Positions 34,325 through 46,501 of a stretch of 64,000 nucleotides of DNA are shown piece after piece. The stretch spans positions 6,324,001-6,388,000 of the forward strand of contig NC_068974.1 of NCBI RefSeq assembly GCF_016808095.1. The letters run 5' to 3'. Each line of letters opens with the position of its first letter. Positions within the stretch are counted from its first letter, which is position 1. Below the pieces are notes generated by a model. It saw nothing but the letters and a program-made list of their open reading frames with translations. It was not told the DNA's origin and did no database searches. Source of the stretch: Vigna angularis. Taxonomy: Eukaryota > Streptophyta > Magnoliopsida > Fabales > Fabaceae. Made by a program: the position numbers and the translations under genes.

Positions 34325-36430
34325 GCATGGGTTCAAACTCTTCTCTACATTTTTGTTAAAAAAACAATTGACAAAGAGACTTTCGGTGATTGAAGTAGCA
34401 AAACACCAAAACATCTTTCAGTGAGCAATTTTTGACCGAGAGGAAATTTCTAGAAAAGAGGTAGGGGGAGCTAACTTTCTTCTTGATGCATCATAATTGT
34501 ATATTTTTTGTTTATGATTTTGCTATGAGCATGTTGGATTTTTTTTTACTGTTAGCCTACCTGTTTACCTGCATAGGTTTTAATTGTCATTGACTATGTT
34601 TTTCGTATTTTCCATTTTTGGAGTTACCATAGTAAAACCTTAATCCATAATTCGTTTACCATTAGATTAAGCTCAAATTTTGATATATGATCCCTGAGAT
34701 ATATAATTTCACTTTGACCGTTATGAATTTCGCAATCTTGAGTAAATTAACCACCACTTTATTTCTGTCACAAAGTTACTTCAGTAAAATTTTAATTCAC
34801 ACTTAATTTACCATTAGATTAAACTGAAAGTTTTATATATGATTCTTGAAGGATCTTACTCCCTTTTTACCGTTCAGATTTTTAATTAGAGATATGTACT
34901 TGAAGGAATAAATTTCGCATCTTTGAGTAACCTGATTAACACTGTAATTTTGTCCTTAAGTTATCTCAGTAAAAACTTTAATCCCCACTTTGTTTACCAT
35001 TAGATTGACCTGCTAATTTGATATATGGTCCATAAGACGTATTGAATCATCTTGACCACTCGGATTTGTAATTGGATGATTGTGCTTAGAGTAATTAATT
35101 TTGCATTTTGGGATAGATATGAAAATCACTCAAATTCTGTTTTTAAGTTACTTCGATAAAACTACAATTTCAACCTAGTTAACCGTTAGATTAACCTAAA
35201 ATTTTAATATGTATTTTCTAAAACATAGTTATTCACCTTGACTGCTTAGATTGTAATTGGATGTATATATTTAGAGAAAATAATTTCGGATTTATTAGAT
35301 AATTTAGTCTCACCTTAAATTCTATTTTTGAGTCAGCTGAGTAAAATTAAGATTCCCACTTCATTAATCGTTGGATCAAACTAAATTTTTTACAGTAGGT
35401 TCTAAACATGTTATTATTTATTTTGATTGGTCAGATCTTTAATTATAGGCTGTAATGAGAATAGTCATCTTACGAAATACTATAACTGGTTAAATTGCTA
35501 ATAATATTTGATTATATTGAGTAAAATTTTGAGCAATTTTATTTACTGATATGCATGTCTGTTATATCGTTGACTTGAACATTATTATATGTTAAGCTAT
35601 GAACATAAATTATGAATCAAATATGTATTGTATGATGAATATGAATATGATGTGAGATTGGTTAAAGGTTTCATGGAGAGACTTTGTGGTTGTAATTAAT
35701 TGGTGTACACGTTGACGTTGAGGGTCTTGGTTTTGGAGGTTATCCTGATACTCTAATAATCATCCAGTCTCAAGTAGAGAAGGATGAGTTATGTCTCTAG
35801 TGTGATTGTTGTATGATGGGATAAGTGTGTTTGGTATAATTATTGTATGATGGATGAGTGTGTATGATATGATTATTGTACGATGAGATGAGTGTCTCTA
35901 GTACGATTATTGTACGACGAGATGAGTGTCTCTGACATGAATATTGTATGATGATATAATTGTGTTTAGTGTGATTATTGTATGATGTGGTGATTAACTC
36001 TAGTATAATTCTTGCATGATAATCATGTGTAGTACTATATTTATGCATGTTGGATGAATTATCTGTTACATGTTAATTCACCCTACTTGTTTGTGTTTGT
36101 ATTTGTGCGATGATCGTATAACTCCTATTGTTTTACGAGAACTTGGATATAAATGTTGATGATTATGGAGTCGATGATTGATGAGAGAGGGAATTAATGA
36201 TGGGAGTTCCATTTAAATTTTTATCTACTGAAAATTTAAAATTTATAATGATGTTTTTATAGACTCATGACATTAATGTATAAATGGAAAACGAAAATTT
36301 TCTTAATAAATAAAATGAAAAATGTTCCGTAATACTCTGATATCGTGTTCTCCTTACTATTCGGCAATAATATCGAGATCTGCATTCTCTCGAGTTCTCC
36401 ATTCTACTTACTTTTATATTATTATCACTT
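34325..36430. repeat. Repeat-rich spacer, degenerate units of about 150-190 bp
   Basis: At least five diverged units centred on TTTACCATTAGATTAA-like text near 34,650, 34,810, 34,995, 35,180 and 35,365. A short minisatellite follows (35,795-36,040), then a non-coding stretch. The whole could be one long LTR, but clear ends are not seen. The junction with duplicated RING spacer DNA is at about 36,431. Confidence 0.45.
35795..36040 (+). repeat. Minisatellite, about 35-40-bp units
   Basis: Six to seven units of GATTATTGTA(T/C)GATG and GATGAGTGTCTCTAGTA-like text. Confidence 0.75.
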
Positions 36431-37890
36431 AGGACAGTGGTAATAATAAATTGACATAATATTTCAATAAAATTATTAGGTTAAACAAACAATTATTTAA
36501 GAATATTTTTTTAAAAAATTATATTGATTGAAATTTATAGATAAGACCAGTAAAAGTATTATCTTGTTTTAATTGCTATTCAATCTATTAATTTGATATG
36601 TACATAAAAAAAAGGAAAAGCTTTATAGAACAAACTTCACCTTAACACTGAAAAGAAAATAGTTTACAATATTCTTCATATATTAATTTGTTATTAATAA
36701 TAATAGATATTTTATTATTTCTAAATTCAACAACATTTTTTGTAGAATAATTTCTTAAAATATACTTTAAGTAAAATAATGAAAACAAATCTTAAAAATT
36801 ATTTTGATGTGAAAAACTTAAAAATCAAGCATTGGTTGAAAGAAAATTGAACGATGATAAAATGGCTGAATTTTGTTAAATGAAAAAAGATATAATTATT
36901 TTAATGCTTGGTAGAAGAAAAAAACACCATAGAAAATAGTTAAATCTATTATTATAATTTTAATTATTTATTTATATAAGTTCATATTAGTTATATAATT
37001 GGTAATTACGACAAGAAGATTGTATTAAAAAAATTTAAAAAAAAAAGAAAGAAAAAGAAAAACAGAAAAACATAGGTTACATTAATTCTATAATAAAAAT
37101 TCATGAAGCAAATAGAAAAAAAATACTTGAAAAAATTAAGTAAATACATGGATTGAAAAAGTAAACTATAATAATACAACTAGAAAACTAAAGCATACAA
37201 ATTTGTGTCCATGACATATTAAGAAATTTATCATTAAGAAACTCACTCAGAATCTAGAAAAGGCTTAAAAAGGCTTTTAAATCTCATTATTTTTCAAAAA
37301 ATCCTTGTTTTGAAATACTTAGTATTAACTTTATTTGTTCTACTCCGATAAGATTTTCTTTAGTTTAAACTAACTCAACATCCTCCTCAAAATTAAAATT
37401 TTTCTTCATCAAGCATATTCATTCATTTAGAGGTTATTTTCAAACCTCCAGAAAATAAGCTTCCTTAAACTTCAAAAAAGTATGATATACCTTATAAATA
37501 TAATAAACTAAATATAAATATTGTAAACTTTTTTATCTATTAATCATGGAAGTGACATCATCTAAAAAAGACATGACACACCACCACCAACAAAAACATC
37601 TAAATTCTTAACAGTAGAAAATTCATTCACAACGCAAACAATATCATGATTTGGTTCAGGTTGTGACTGAACAACAAACGATGAGTGCACCATAATAGAA
37701 TGAACCATAGGCTCCAACATAGATTCATTACAGGGTTCACCATTAGGTCCACCATTAGCTCCACCATAGGCTCTACCACGAACTCCACAATAGGCTACAC
37801 AACAACCTTTGCAGGCTTTAAAGTTGAACCTCCAGAGCCCTTATTCCTAGCTTAGGCACTAACCACCATAAGATAATAAAGTTATTGTAT
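36431..37890. other. Fragment of RING spacer unit and AT-rich DNA, no gene
   Basis: 36,431-36,640 repeats the block also found at 24,577 and 28,013 (GTGGTAATAATAAATT). The rest is AT-rich and unrecognised. A short Pro-codon-rich stretch (37,740-37,800, CCACCATTAGCTCCACCA) read on the - strand may be a linker of the retroelement gene that follows. Confidence 0.5.
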
Positions 37891-37899
37891 TTTTCCACT

Positions 37900-38480
37900 A
37901 ACTGTTTTCTCCCCATGAAAAATTACATTTGCATCTTTTGTAATCGTCTAAAATTATATAAATAATGACCAATCATTTTACATTTTAAACAAAAATAAGA
38001 CAATTTCTCTTACTATACATCACAAAAAACTCAAATCATGGTCTTTCCACCAAAGTCTTTCCACCAAAACTTAATTAGGAAAATCAGATAACAAATCAAC
38101 ATCAACCAAAACATGTGCACAAAAACTTCAAGACTTATTCATAGTGTAATCATCTAAGGATAGGGGTGTGTCAATTGCCTTTGATTATCAATATTCCAAA
38201 TGAAGGCCATGTATGCGCATCCAACGTTGGATTTTCATGAGCTTCATATAAGTTGGAACAAAGTTTTTAGATCAAGCAAAATCATGAAGAGTTCCCAAGA
38301 GACAAATTTCAACTCCAACCACCAAAACACTTCTTATATCCTCAAGCGAAGAAAAAGCAAATTCTTAGAATCCTTTGATAAGAGGAATTGTTTCCCATTG
38401 ACCTAAATGTTTCAAGACCACATCAAGCTTCCTACAAAAATCTAAATGTGTGATATGTTTATCCGTTTTGTTAACAAAAT
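37900..38480 (-). pseudogene. DUF4283/zinc-knuckle retroelement protein relic
   Basis: On the - strand a DUF4283-like stretch (SKNFVPTYMKLMKIQRWMRI, then HGLHLEY, then DTPLSLDDYTMNKS and LVDVDLLSD) is followed by a knuckle FCLKCKMIGHYLYNF, where the usual last Cys is Phe. This arrangement (DUF4283 then CX2CX4HX4C) is known from plant LINE-type and related retroelement proteins. Several stops make it non-functional. The N-terminal part is repeated at 39,395-40,190. Confidence 0.6.
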
Positions 38481-38539
38481 ACGCCAATGAAAATGATTTT
38501 TGCAATTTTTTAGACCAGCAAAATAAACCTTTATTAAGT

Positions 38540-39359
38540 TGTTAGAACCAATAAATCTCAACCAAGAGGGGAGGTGAATTGGTTTAGAATCTGATCTTGA
38601 AAAAATGCAGTGTATGTGACTATTTTAAATGAACTTTCTTAATAATCAAAGATGTAAAAACAAGTAAAGAAAGAAAGACAAGATTCACATAAGATTTTAT
38701 ACTAGTTCAACTCTAATGAATTTACATTCAATCTTCTTCCAAACAACCTAAGTTAGAAGGGATTTGACTATGAGAATGTAAAGATTATATAATTATAAGA
38801 TCACCTATGCAATCTTAACCTCTAACAATCAAGAACAACTCTTTATGGTGATGCTACACACAATCACTCTAAAACCTTGCCTACACAACAAGTATAACAG
38901 TAGTAAACAAGTTTACAATAAAAGTAAAGAAACGAAACCACCTAAAGTGTAGATTTTATACAAGAACTCATAATCACCCTTTAGTTGCATCCAACCATAC
39001 TTGAAAACTTGTTGTCTTGATCTCCACGAATTTAGGTTTTTTGTTCTCCAAGAATACTTGGTGCTTTTTCTTTCTTCGCAGATTAATGTTGTGAATGATA
39101 CTTCTCCTTTTAGAATCAAGACAAGACCAATTTATACACACAAACATAATAATGATATTTTTAATCAATTATGTAAATGTAATAAATTAAAATATAGAGC
39201 AAGTATCTATTGACATGCATTTTAACATATTCAATAATCAGTTAAAGTCTAGTATTTCTAACATCTTCAAGATAGCTGAGACATCGTTAAAAACTAATTA
39301 AACACTTTTGGAACATCATCAAAAACACATTATTAATCAATTTGCTCCCCCTTTCAACA
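38540..39359. mobile_element. 820-bp LTR-like insertion between DUF4283 repeats
   Basis: From TGTTAGAACCAATAAATCTC to GCTCCCCCTTTCAACA. It splits the repeat array: without it, the left and right flanks join to match the later copies (AAACCT ... CTTTATT ... CCGAAACC). Ends are TG...CA, and the AGGGGAGGTGAATTGG stretch near the left end looks like LTR sequence. An exact target duplication was not established; TTTATT on both sides is the best candidate. Confidence 0.5.
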
Positions 39360-39394
39360 ATCTCTTTATTTTTCTACACCGAAACCATATCTTC

Positions 39395-40190
39395 TTTTAT
39401 GCAAGGAGAAGGTAATTATGAAAGGAATATTCCAAAGGAAGGCCATGTATTTGCATCTAACATTGGATTTTCGTGAGCTTCATAGAAGCCGAAACAAAAT
39501 CTTTCGTCCAAGAAAAAATAAGAAGAATTCCAAGAGACAAATTTCAAACTTCAACTGCCAAAATCCTTCTCATATCCTCGAGCGAAGAAAGAACAAATTC
39601 ATAGAATCCTTTGTCAAGAGGAATTGTTGTCCATTAATCCAAATGTTTTTTGACCACATCAAGCTTCTTCCAAAGATCTAAATGTGCGATATGTTTATCC
39701 CTTTTGTTAACAAAATATTTCAATGCAAATGATTTTTGCACTTCTCTAGACTAATAAGATAAACCTCTTCATTATTATGCCCTGAAACCTTATCTCCTTT
39801 TATGCAAGGAGAAGGTAATTTTGATAAAGGAATATTTCAAAGGAAGGCCATGTATGCACACCCAACATTGGATTTTCACGAGCTTCATAGAAGCTGGAAC
39901 AAAATCTTTAGTTCAAGTAAAAACACGAAAAACCCTTCTCATATTCTTGAGCAAAGAAAAAGAAAATTTCTAGAATTATTTGTCAATAAGAAATGTTGTC
40001 CATTGAACCAAATGTTTTCAAGCCGTATCAAATTTCTTACAAAGGTTTCCAAGCCATATCAAATTTCTTACAAAGATCTAAATGTGTGATATGTTTATCC
40101 CTTTTGTTAACCAAACACGCCAATACTTTTCTAGACTAACAAGATAAACATCTTCATCATTCTACCGAAACCATATCTCCTTTATTTAAG
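39395..40190 (-). repeat. Two tandem 404-bp units of the DUF4283 relic
   Basis: Units start with TTTTATGCAAGGAGAAGGTA at 39,395 and 39,799. On the - strand each encodes TKDFVPASMKL-type DUF4283 text with stops. Together with 38,160-38,480 this makes three partial copies. Confidence 0.7.
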
Positions 40191-40615
40191 AAGAAGATAA
40201 TTATGATGCAAAAAGATCATAAACATTATAAAAATTTGAGTAAATATACCCTTTTGTGTCCACACACTTAAAAAATATTTAGATAAGTGATTTTGTAAGC
40301 ATGTCCAAATAATATTAAATCTTGAAAAAGAAGATATACCAACCCTCGCACCAACCACTTTCTAAATTTTGGACAACCTAAACATGAAGTTTATTTTAAA
40401 TGTTTTTAAAATTTTCCAAAATTTGATTATTTAAAATATTTAAATTATATATATATATATATATTATTTATTTTATTAAACTAAAATTTTATTTTTTAAT
40501 GTTTTTCATATCAATATGTACATTACTTATTGTTTTATTTAAATTTAATTATTATTTGAGATATTTAAACTCAAATTAAGTTTATCGTAATTATTTTAAA
40601 AATAAGAAAGATTGT

Positions 40616-40655
<40 letters not shown>

Positions 40656-41389
40656 TTAAAATATTTATAATTTTTTAATAAAATAAATTTGTGTTTAATT
40701 TTTTAATTTTATGTAAAATTGAATTTCGGTCTTATCTCAAATTTTTAATATTTTTATTCCAAACTTTATTAATAAATAAATGAATATAGTGATCGTGAAG
40801 TAACTACGTTAAAAGATATATAAGGGACAAATTGCATTGTCTCGTATACATTGAAGTGAATACATACAAATCTATAACAACATAGTTTACTAAATTAACA
40901 AATTCTTATCGTAAGTGATGAAAACTACATCATCCATCTTTAAGGATCAAATATTATCAAAAAGAGATGAAATTCAACTTTATATCATAATTTAAAAACT
41001 AAAACATGTGTAATCATAAAATTAATTAGTTTTTTATAAAAATAAAATAAAATAAAGAAAGTAGTGGAATATATTCATTTAACTTTTATTTATTTATTTC
41101 CCTTTTCGTCTAATTTTCATTTTATGTCATATATGTTTATTCTTTTTGTAACTTTTCATTTCCTTTTGGTCCACTACTACTTTTAATTTTTAAGTATTTC
41201 GCCATTTTTTCCAAACACCTATGTTAAGAAAATAGAGTAAGCTGTATAAATTTGCAAGCACAGCATAAATATCCGAATAAATTAAATTTTTTAAAAAGAA
41301 ATAAATTGAAATAAAAGAAATAAATTGAAATAAAAGAAATAAAGTTTTCTATATATTGTTAATTAAATACCACTTATTCAAATGGTGTG
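40191..41389. other. AT-rich spacer, no gene
   Basis: Contains (TA)n tracts at about 40,446-40,466 and 40,620-40,650 and a short repeat AAATTGAAATAAAAGAAAT near 41,300. Nothing coding was recognised. Confidence 0.6.
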
Positions 41390-43240
41390 TGTGGTGAGAG
41401 TGTTGGAATGGCTTTGAGAAGAAGAATAACCTAAACGGAGAGATTCCAATAATCCACCATAACCATACCTTCCTTCGCCGTCTCCTGCTTTATTCGACAA
41501 AATGCAATCCTGTTCTGTCTCTGTTCACGCTTCCAGGTATTCTTCACTTTTTTTTTTAACCTTTTTCTGTACTCCAAATTGAGCTGTTTTTGTGTTGGTT
41601 TTTTTCTAATTAGTGAAACTGTTCCACTGGCACTTTGTTCACATTCAAATTCTTGGGGTTTTGTTCAATTGAGGGATAGTGGGATAACCATATTTTGAAC
41701 CTTAAACCCTTAATATTGTTTATGCTGCTCAATGGTAAAACAGAACAAAAAATAGCTAGAATTGTAGAGGTCATTGTTGTTTGTTTCAAAAACTGCTGGA
41801 AATTGGATGAAAAAAAAGCTGATATATTTGTGGTGAGTGACAGTGACTGATTTTGCCAAATAGCCCTTAGTGAGGATAGCACGGTCTTCTAACCTGGTAT
41901 ATGTGTTTTACTGGTTATTTGTTACTATCGTCTTAATAAGGAATAATCATTCTCTTAGATTATTTGCTACCGATAAAAGTACTGCATTTATATTTTATTT
42001 TTGTTTTTGTTTAACTTTAATGTATAAAACATTTGTTTAACTTAATTAATAAATAAAAACATTGCCTATTTGTTATCATCATTATATGTGTTGTGAAAAC
42101 AAGGAAGGAATTTGAATGGATATTCTATGGAACGCTTGTTGGAATGCCTCAGACGACGACGAAGAAGAACAACCCAAACAACAGATATTGTCGTTCTCTT
42201 CTACTGGTAATCAGAGACTATTGGTACTCATCACTTATTTTAACCTTTTTGTGCGCATTTTCTTATTAGTGAAACTTTTCTTGTGGCACTTCAGCCCCGT
42301 TCAGTGGAGCAGAAATCAGAAGAAAGCATGCTTGGTAAACTTCCACAAGGGCACTTTCTTCTTTCTTATAGACATGACCACACATCTAGGATTATCTATT
42401 ATGTTGGAAAGGGATTGCAGACTCAGGTTTTCAGGCAATTGGTTGAGCTAGACAATTCAAAACTCTTCCTTTAGGGATGGGCAGAGGGTCATATTAAACT
42501 AATGGATGCTTGGAAAACAAATGGATTATTATAATCGAGATTTAGATGTGATGCTGGATGTTGAGTTCAAAATGAATGGGAACTAATGCATTTCTTCTAG
42601 TGATGAATCTCTGGTATATCAAGGGAGGTACCATTGCCTGATCAGGTGAGAGAATTCTATATACTATTTTTCATATTCTGTTTGTACAGTGTAGACAGAA
42701 CAAAATTACTGATGTTGGTAATAACCTTTGAATCAACAATTCATTCTGGAGGGATTAGAATAATGCACTAAAGTTATAGCCTACAAGTTCTATTTTCTAA
42801 AATCAGCCTCTGATTGAGTCAATAAATAGATTTTCATTGTGGAACTATGACCAATACATTTTAGTTGGAAAATATATTCTCAGAATCTACATTTTGGATT
42901 ATTTTTTTAACTTAAATATTTACAACATTTATATTTATGCTAACTTATTTCATATTATATTTCGTATAATATATAGTTATAATTCAACGGACGAAAAAGT
43001 TGAAATTACATTATGTTTAGTGTAATACGTAATGCAATTGTTGTACCTTAAATGACTTTCTATAAAATGTATTGTTTACTATCGTATTGTTGAATTAATT
43101 ATTTATTACTTTGATATCTCCCTTCTCTCCTCTCTTTGTCTCTCAGTTCAGTAAATGGAGCTCTCCACGTCTCACCCTCCATTCCTTCCCACCTCATAGA
43201 GGCTGAGGATGAAGAATAACACTTATTTTAGGGATAACTC
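41390..43240 (+). other. Possible host gene or gene fragment, unrecognised
   Basis: Looks like plant gene sequence by composition: a leader near 41,400-41,500, a short frame MQSCSVSVHAS at 41,502 followed by a possible donor (CAG|GTATTC), an acidic frame MDILWNACWNASDDDEEEQ at 42,116, and a frame from about 42,300 (ESMLGKLPQGHFLLSYRHDH to LVELDNSKLFL, stop at 42,472). A last stretch at 43,150 reads MELSTSHPPFLPTS. I do not recognise any of these and cannot join them into one frame. It may be the start of a gene, a decayed gene or a captured fragment. Confidence 0.3.
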
Positions 43241-43492
43241 TAACAGGTTAGATACTGATATTCAACCTATTCATACTTTTGCTATTTATTATTAGTGATT
43301 TTTATTGATATATTTTTTATAAATCAAATAACAAATAATTTTCTGTGAAAGAAATAGTAATAATTGAAAAACATTTATAATAGATTTATGCTTTTTAATT
43401 TAGACTTATGAATAAGTTGTTTGTAATGAGATTAATTTTTTTAAGCTATTGTTCTGTGGTACAATTTATTTGAATTTATTTTTTAGAAAGAA

Positions 43493-43538
<46 letters not shown>

Positions 43539-43770
43539 GAAATTTGTTTGGACATTACTTGATTCGGACCCATGTCTACCTGTAATTAGTATCGGTTAAA
43601 TAGGTACTACTTTTAAACTAGGTGTTTGATAATAAAATTAATATATATGATAATATTTTTCTAATGGAAGAAATAATTTTCGTATGAATGAAATGGAAAC
43701 ACGAAAACAGATAATTTTATCTTATTTATTGTTATTAGTGCTTAATACATTTATGTTTAAAAATTGAATT

Positions 43771-43816
<46 letters not shown>

Positions 43817-44638
43817 ATATGGATATCTTCTATCTTTGTATTTTTATAGTTTGTTAGGATTTGATTGAAATGTAATGATTAATAAAATAATAATCCAAAT
43901 TATATGAATATCAAAGGTAATAAATGATGGTTCTTTATTCAATCCTAAAATAAAAATCGTAATAATTAGTGACACCAAAATCAGATTAACGGAATATTTA
44001 AAATTGAATTATCTTTAATGGTAAGATTTCTCTCTTTAACTCTTCCCTTGTCGTTATGATCATTATAAAGTAATTTATTTTTACAGTACATTTATAAATA
44101 ATAATTAATGTAGTCAAGATTAAATAAAGTAAATATTTAGAATTAGATTTTAAAATTTAAATTATCTATAATGTAAGTTTCCCTTGTCATTATCATCTTT
44201 ATAACTAACTTATTTTTACAATAAATTTACAAATAATAATTAACGTTATCAAGATCAAATGAACGGAATATTTAGAATTAGATTTTAAAAATTGAAATAT
44301 CTTTAGTTATAAAGATTTCCTGATTTCTCATTTCTCTTGACCTTATATTCTCATTTATCTTGACCTTATCAAATTTAATGACATTAATGAGATAAATTGA
44401 ATATTTAGAATTAGATTTTCAAAATTATATTGTTTTGAAAATAAAGATTTACATGTAATAAAGATTTCCCTATTTAGCTTACCTTAATTAAGTACCTTTC
44501 TCTATATATATATATATTCCATGTTACAATAGATTTACAAATATCACATTTCTTATGACATTTCCCCTGCAGAAACAGTAAACACTGACGGTCTTTTTTT
44601 GTTATTTTCTTGATCACATCTTCTAGTTGGTTTGAAAC
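43241..44638 (+). promoter_or_regulatory. Upstream spacer and promoter of RING copy 3
   Basis: AT-rich with (TA)n tracts at 43,496-43,535 and 43,774-43,808. From 43,840 it repeats the spacer of copy 2 (25,030 onward), and from 44,395 it repeats the copy 1 promoter. A TATA-like run at 44,502-44,518 lies about 130 bases before the ATG at 44,639. Confidence 0.55.
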
Positions 44639-46501
44639 ATGTCTCGGCCTAATATGTACACTGAAATTAGCTTACCACGCTTTGGTTCCAGGGAATCTAT
44701 GATGGTGGCTCACTCTAACCATTTCATTCGAGGAAACTATTTGGGTGATCAACACTTTCACTCTAACATTAACAATGGTGATGGTGTTCATGCTTTGGAT
44801 TGGTATCACTCTCTTCCAATGTCATATGCAGAAGGTAAATGTCTGTCTTTCTTTCTCTACTTTGCCATTTGCCAGTTTTGATTGAAGAGTCATGTAATTA
44901 TGTGCTATTTTCTTTAAATTCTTGACATTTGAATGTATTTGGTGTTTTGACTGTTGGCCTTCTTATCCAGCTCCAACTGCCGGTGCTAATGTAAGGAGAA
45001 GATATAATGATAGAGCTGGAAGGAGAAGGTGCCACAGATTTCTCCATAGGCCATACCGTCATGTAGAAGGTAAATGACTGTCTTTCTTTCTCGACTTTGC
45101 CATTTGCCAGTTTTGATTGAAGAGTCATGTAATTATGTACTATTTTCTTTAAATTCTTAACATTTGAATGTATTTGGTCTTTTGACTGTTGGCCTTGTTA
45201 TCCAGCTTCAACTGCCAGTGCTAATGTAAGGAGAAGATATAATGATAGAGCTGGAAGGAGAAGGTGCCACAGATTTCAACATAGGCCATACCGTCATGTA
45301 GAAGGTAAAAATGTCTGTCTTTCTTTCTCGACTTTGCCATTTGCCGTTTTGATTGAAGAGTCATGTAATTATGTGCTATTTTCTTTAAATTCTTGACATT
45401 TGAATGTATTTGGTCTTTTGACTGTTGGCCTTGTTATCCAGCTCCAACTGCCAGTGCTAATGTAAGGAGAAGATATAATGATAGAGCTGGAAGGAGAAGG
45501 TGCCACCGATTTCAACATAGGCCATACCGTCATGCACAACCTGTGCAAGAGATCCGATGTCAGTTTAACTTTCATTCCCAACTAAATAGAGTTCCAACAT
45601 CAACAAATCATTCAAGTTCTTCAATGCCCATACAAAATGCACCTCGTAGAGACAACATGCATAACCATCATCCTCCTGCACATCGTGTAATATGTCATTG
45701 TCTTGTTTTTTTGCTAATTCCAAGTCTTTGAAATCCTACTTTATTTCTCACTTATTATTCTCTTTCCTTGTGCAGGAATTTCCTTCATATATGCTCATGG
45801 ACACTGATGTACAGGAATTTCCTTCGTATATGATCATGGACACTGATGACATGTCATATGAGACATTTTCTAATGTTCAGGAACCTTCTTCATTAGGTGA
45901 CCCTCACAATGATATACGCTTGGACATTGATGACATGTCATATGAGGTAAGTATACTATATATGTATAGTCTCATGTATATTTTTATGAATGCTAAAACC
46001 TTAGTGATTATGAAAAACTTTAAATTGCTAACTGTTCGAAATGGGACAATAGGAGCTTCTTGAGTTAGGTGAAAGGATCAATGACAACTCGGAAAGGGGT
46101 TTGTCTGAAGACATTATTGTAAGACAAATGCAGACAAAAAGTTGTCTACTACCTGAGAACTTCAAGGATCAGGAAATTGATATTTGCATCATATGTCAGG
46201 TATTAAATATAGTAACATGTATATTTTATAGATACTAGTTTATTTCTATTTTTTATGTAATAGTTTGGGGTTATTCATTAAAGTTTGATGTATTAGAAAT
46301 ATGTTTTACTCTTTTTGGAATGTCTGTGTGATTTCACTATGTATGATTTCACAGGATGAATACAAAAATAAAGAAGAGATTGGAATTCTTCAATGCGGAC
46401 ATGAATACCATGCAGATTGTATAAAGAGATGGTTACATAAGAAAAATGTCTGTCCCATGTGCAAATCAAAAGCATTGACCATATATAGAAGCGAAAATTA
46501 G
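44639..46501 (+). CDS. RING-H2 finger protein (putative E3 ubiquitin ligase), intact copy 3
   Basis: Seven exons: 44,639-44,834, 44,971-45,069, 45,206-45,304, 45,442-45,686, 45,776-45,946, 46,053-46,199, 46,355-46,501, total 1,104 bp and 367 residues, all with GT-AG introns and matching phases. Exon 1 has YTEISLPRFGSRESM. Exons 2a, 2b and 2c are repeats encoding an Arg-rich ANVRRRYNDRAGRRR block. Exon 5 has two EFPSYM blocks and DDMSYE. The C-terminal RING is C3H2C3: CX2C, X14, CXH (LQCGH), X2H, X2C, X10, CX2C (CPMC). This type of C-terminal RING after a low-complexity region is typical of plant RING-H2 E3 ligases of the MBR/RHG1A/BIG BROTHER kind, which transfer ubiquitin from an E2 to targets; the target is unknown. 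Copies 1 and 2 are broken, so this is the only functional candidate of the cluster. Confidence 0.8.
44835..45541 (+). repeat. 235-bp intron-plus-exon triplication
   Basis: Units start at 44,835, 45,070 and 45,305, each beginning with the GTAAA donor side of exon 1, then 136-137 bases of intron, then 99 coding bases. Units 1 and 2 end in GTAGAAG, resembling the end of exon 1 (GCAGAAG), so each new exon has gained a working donor. Unit 3 continues into the original exon 2. Each added exon is 99 bp in phase 1, adding 33 residues without shifting the frame. Confidence 0.88.

Noticed and set aside
38200..40089. Three similar + strand frames (KAMYAHPTLDFHELH type) that look like a small gene family
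   Set aside because: They are antisense to DUF4283-like coding text on the - strand and repeat only because the DNA repeats.
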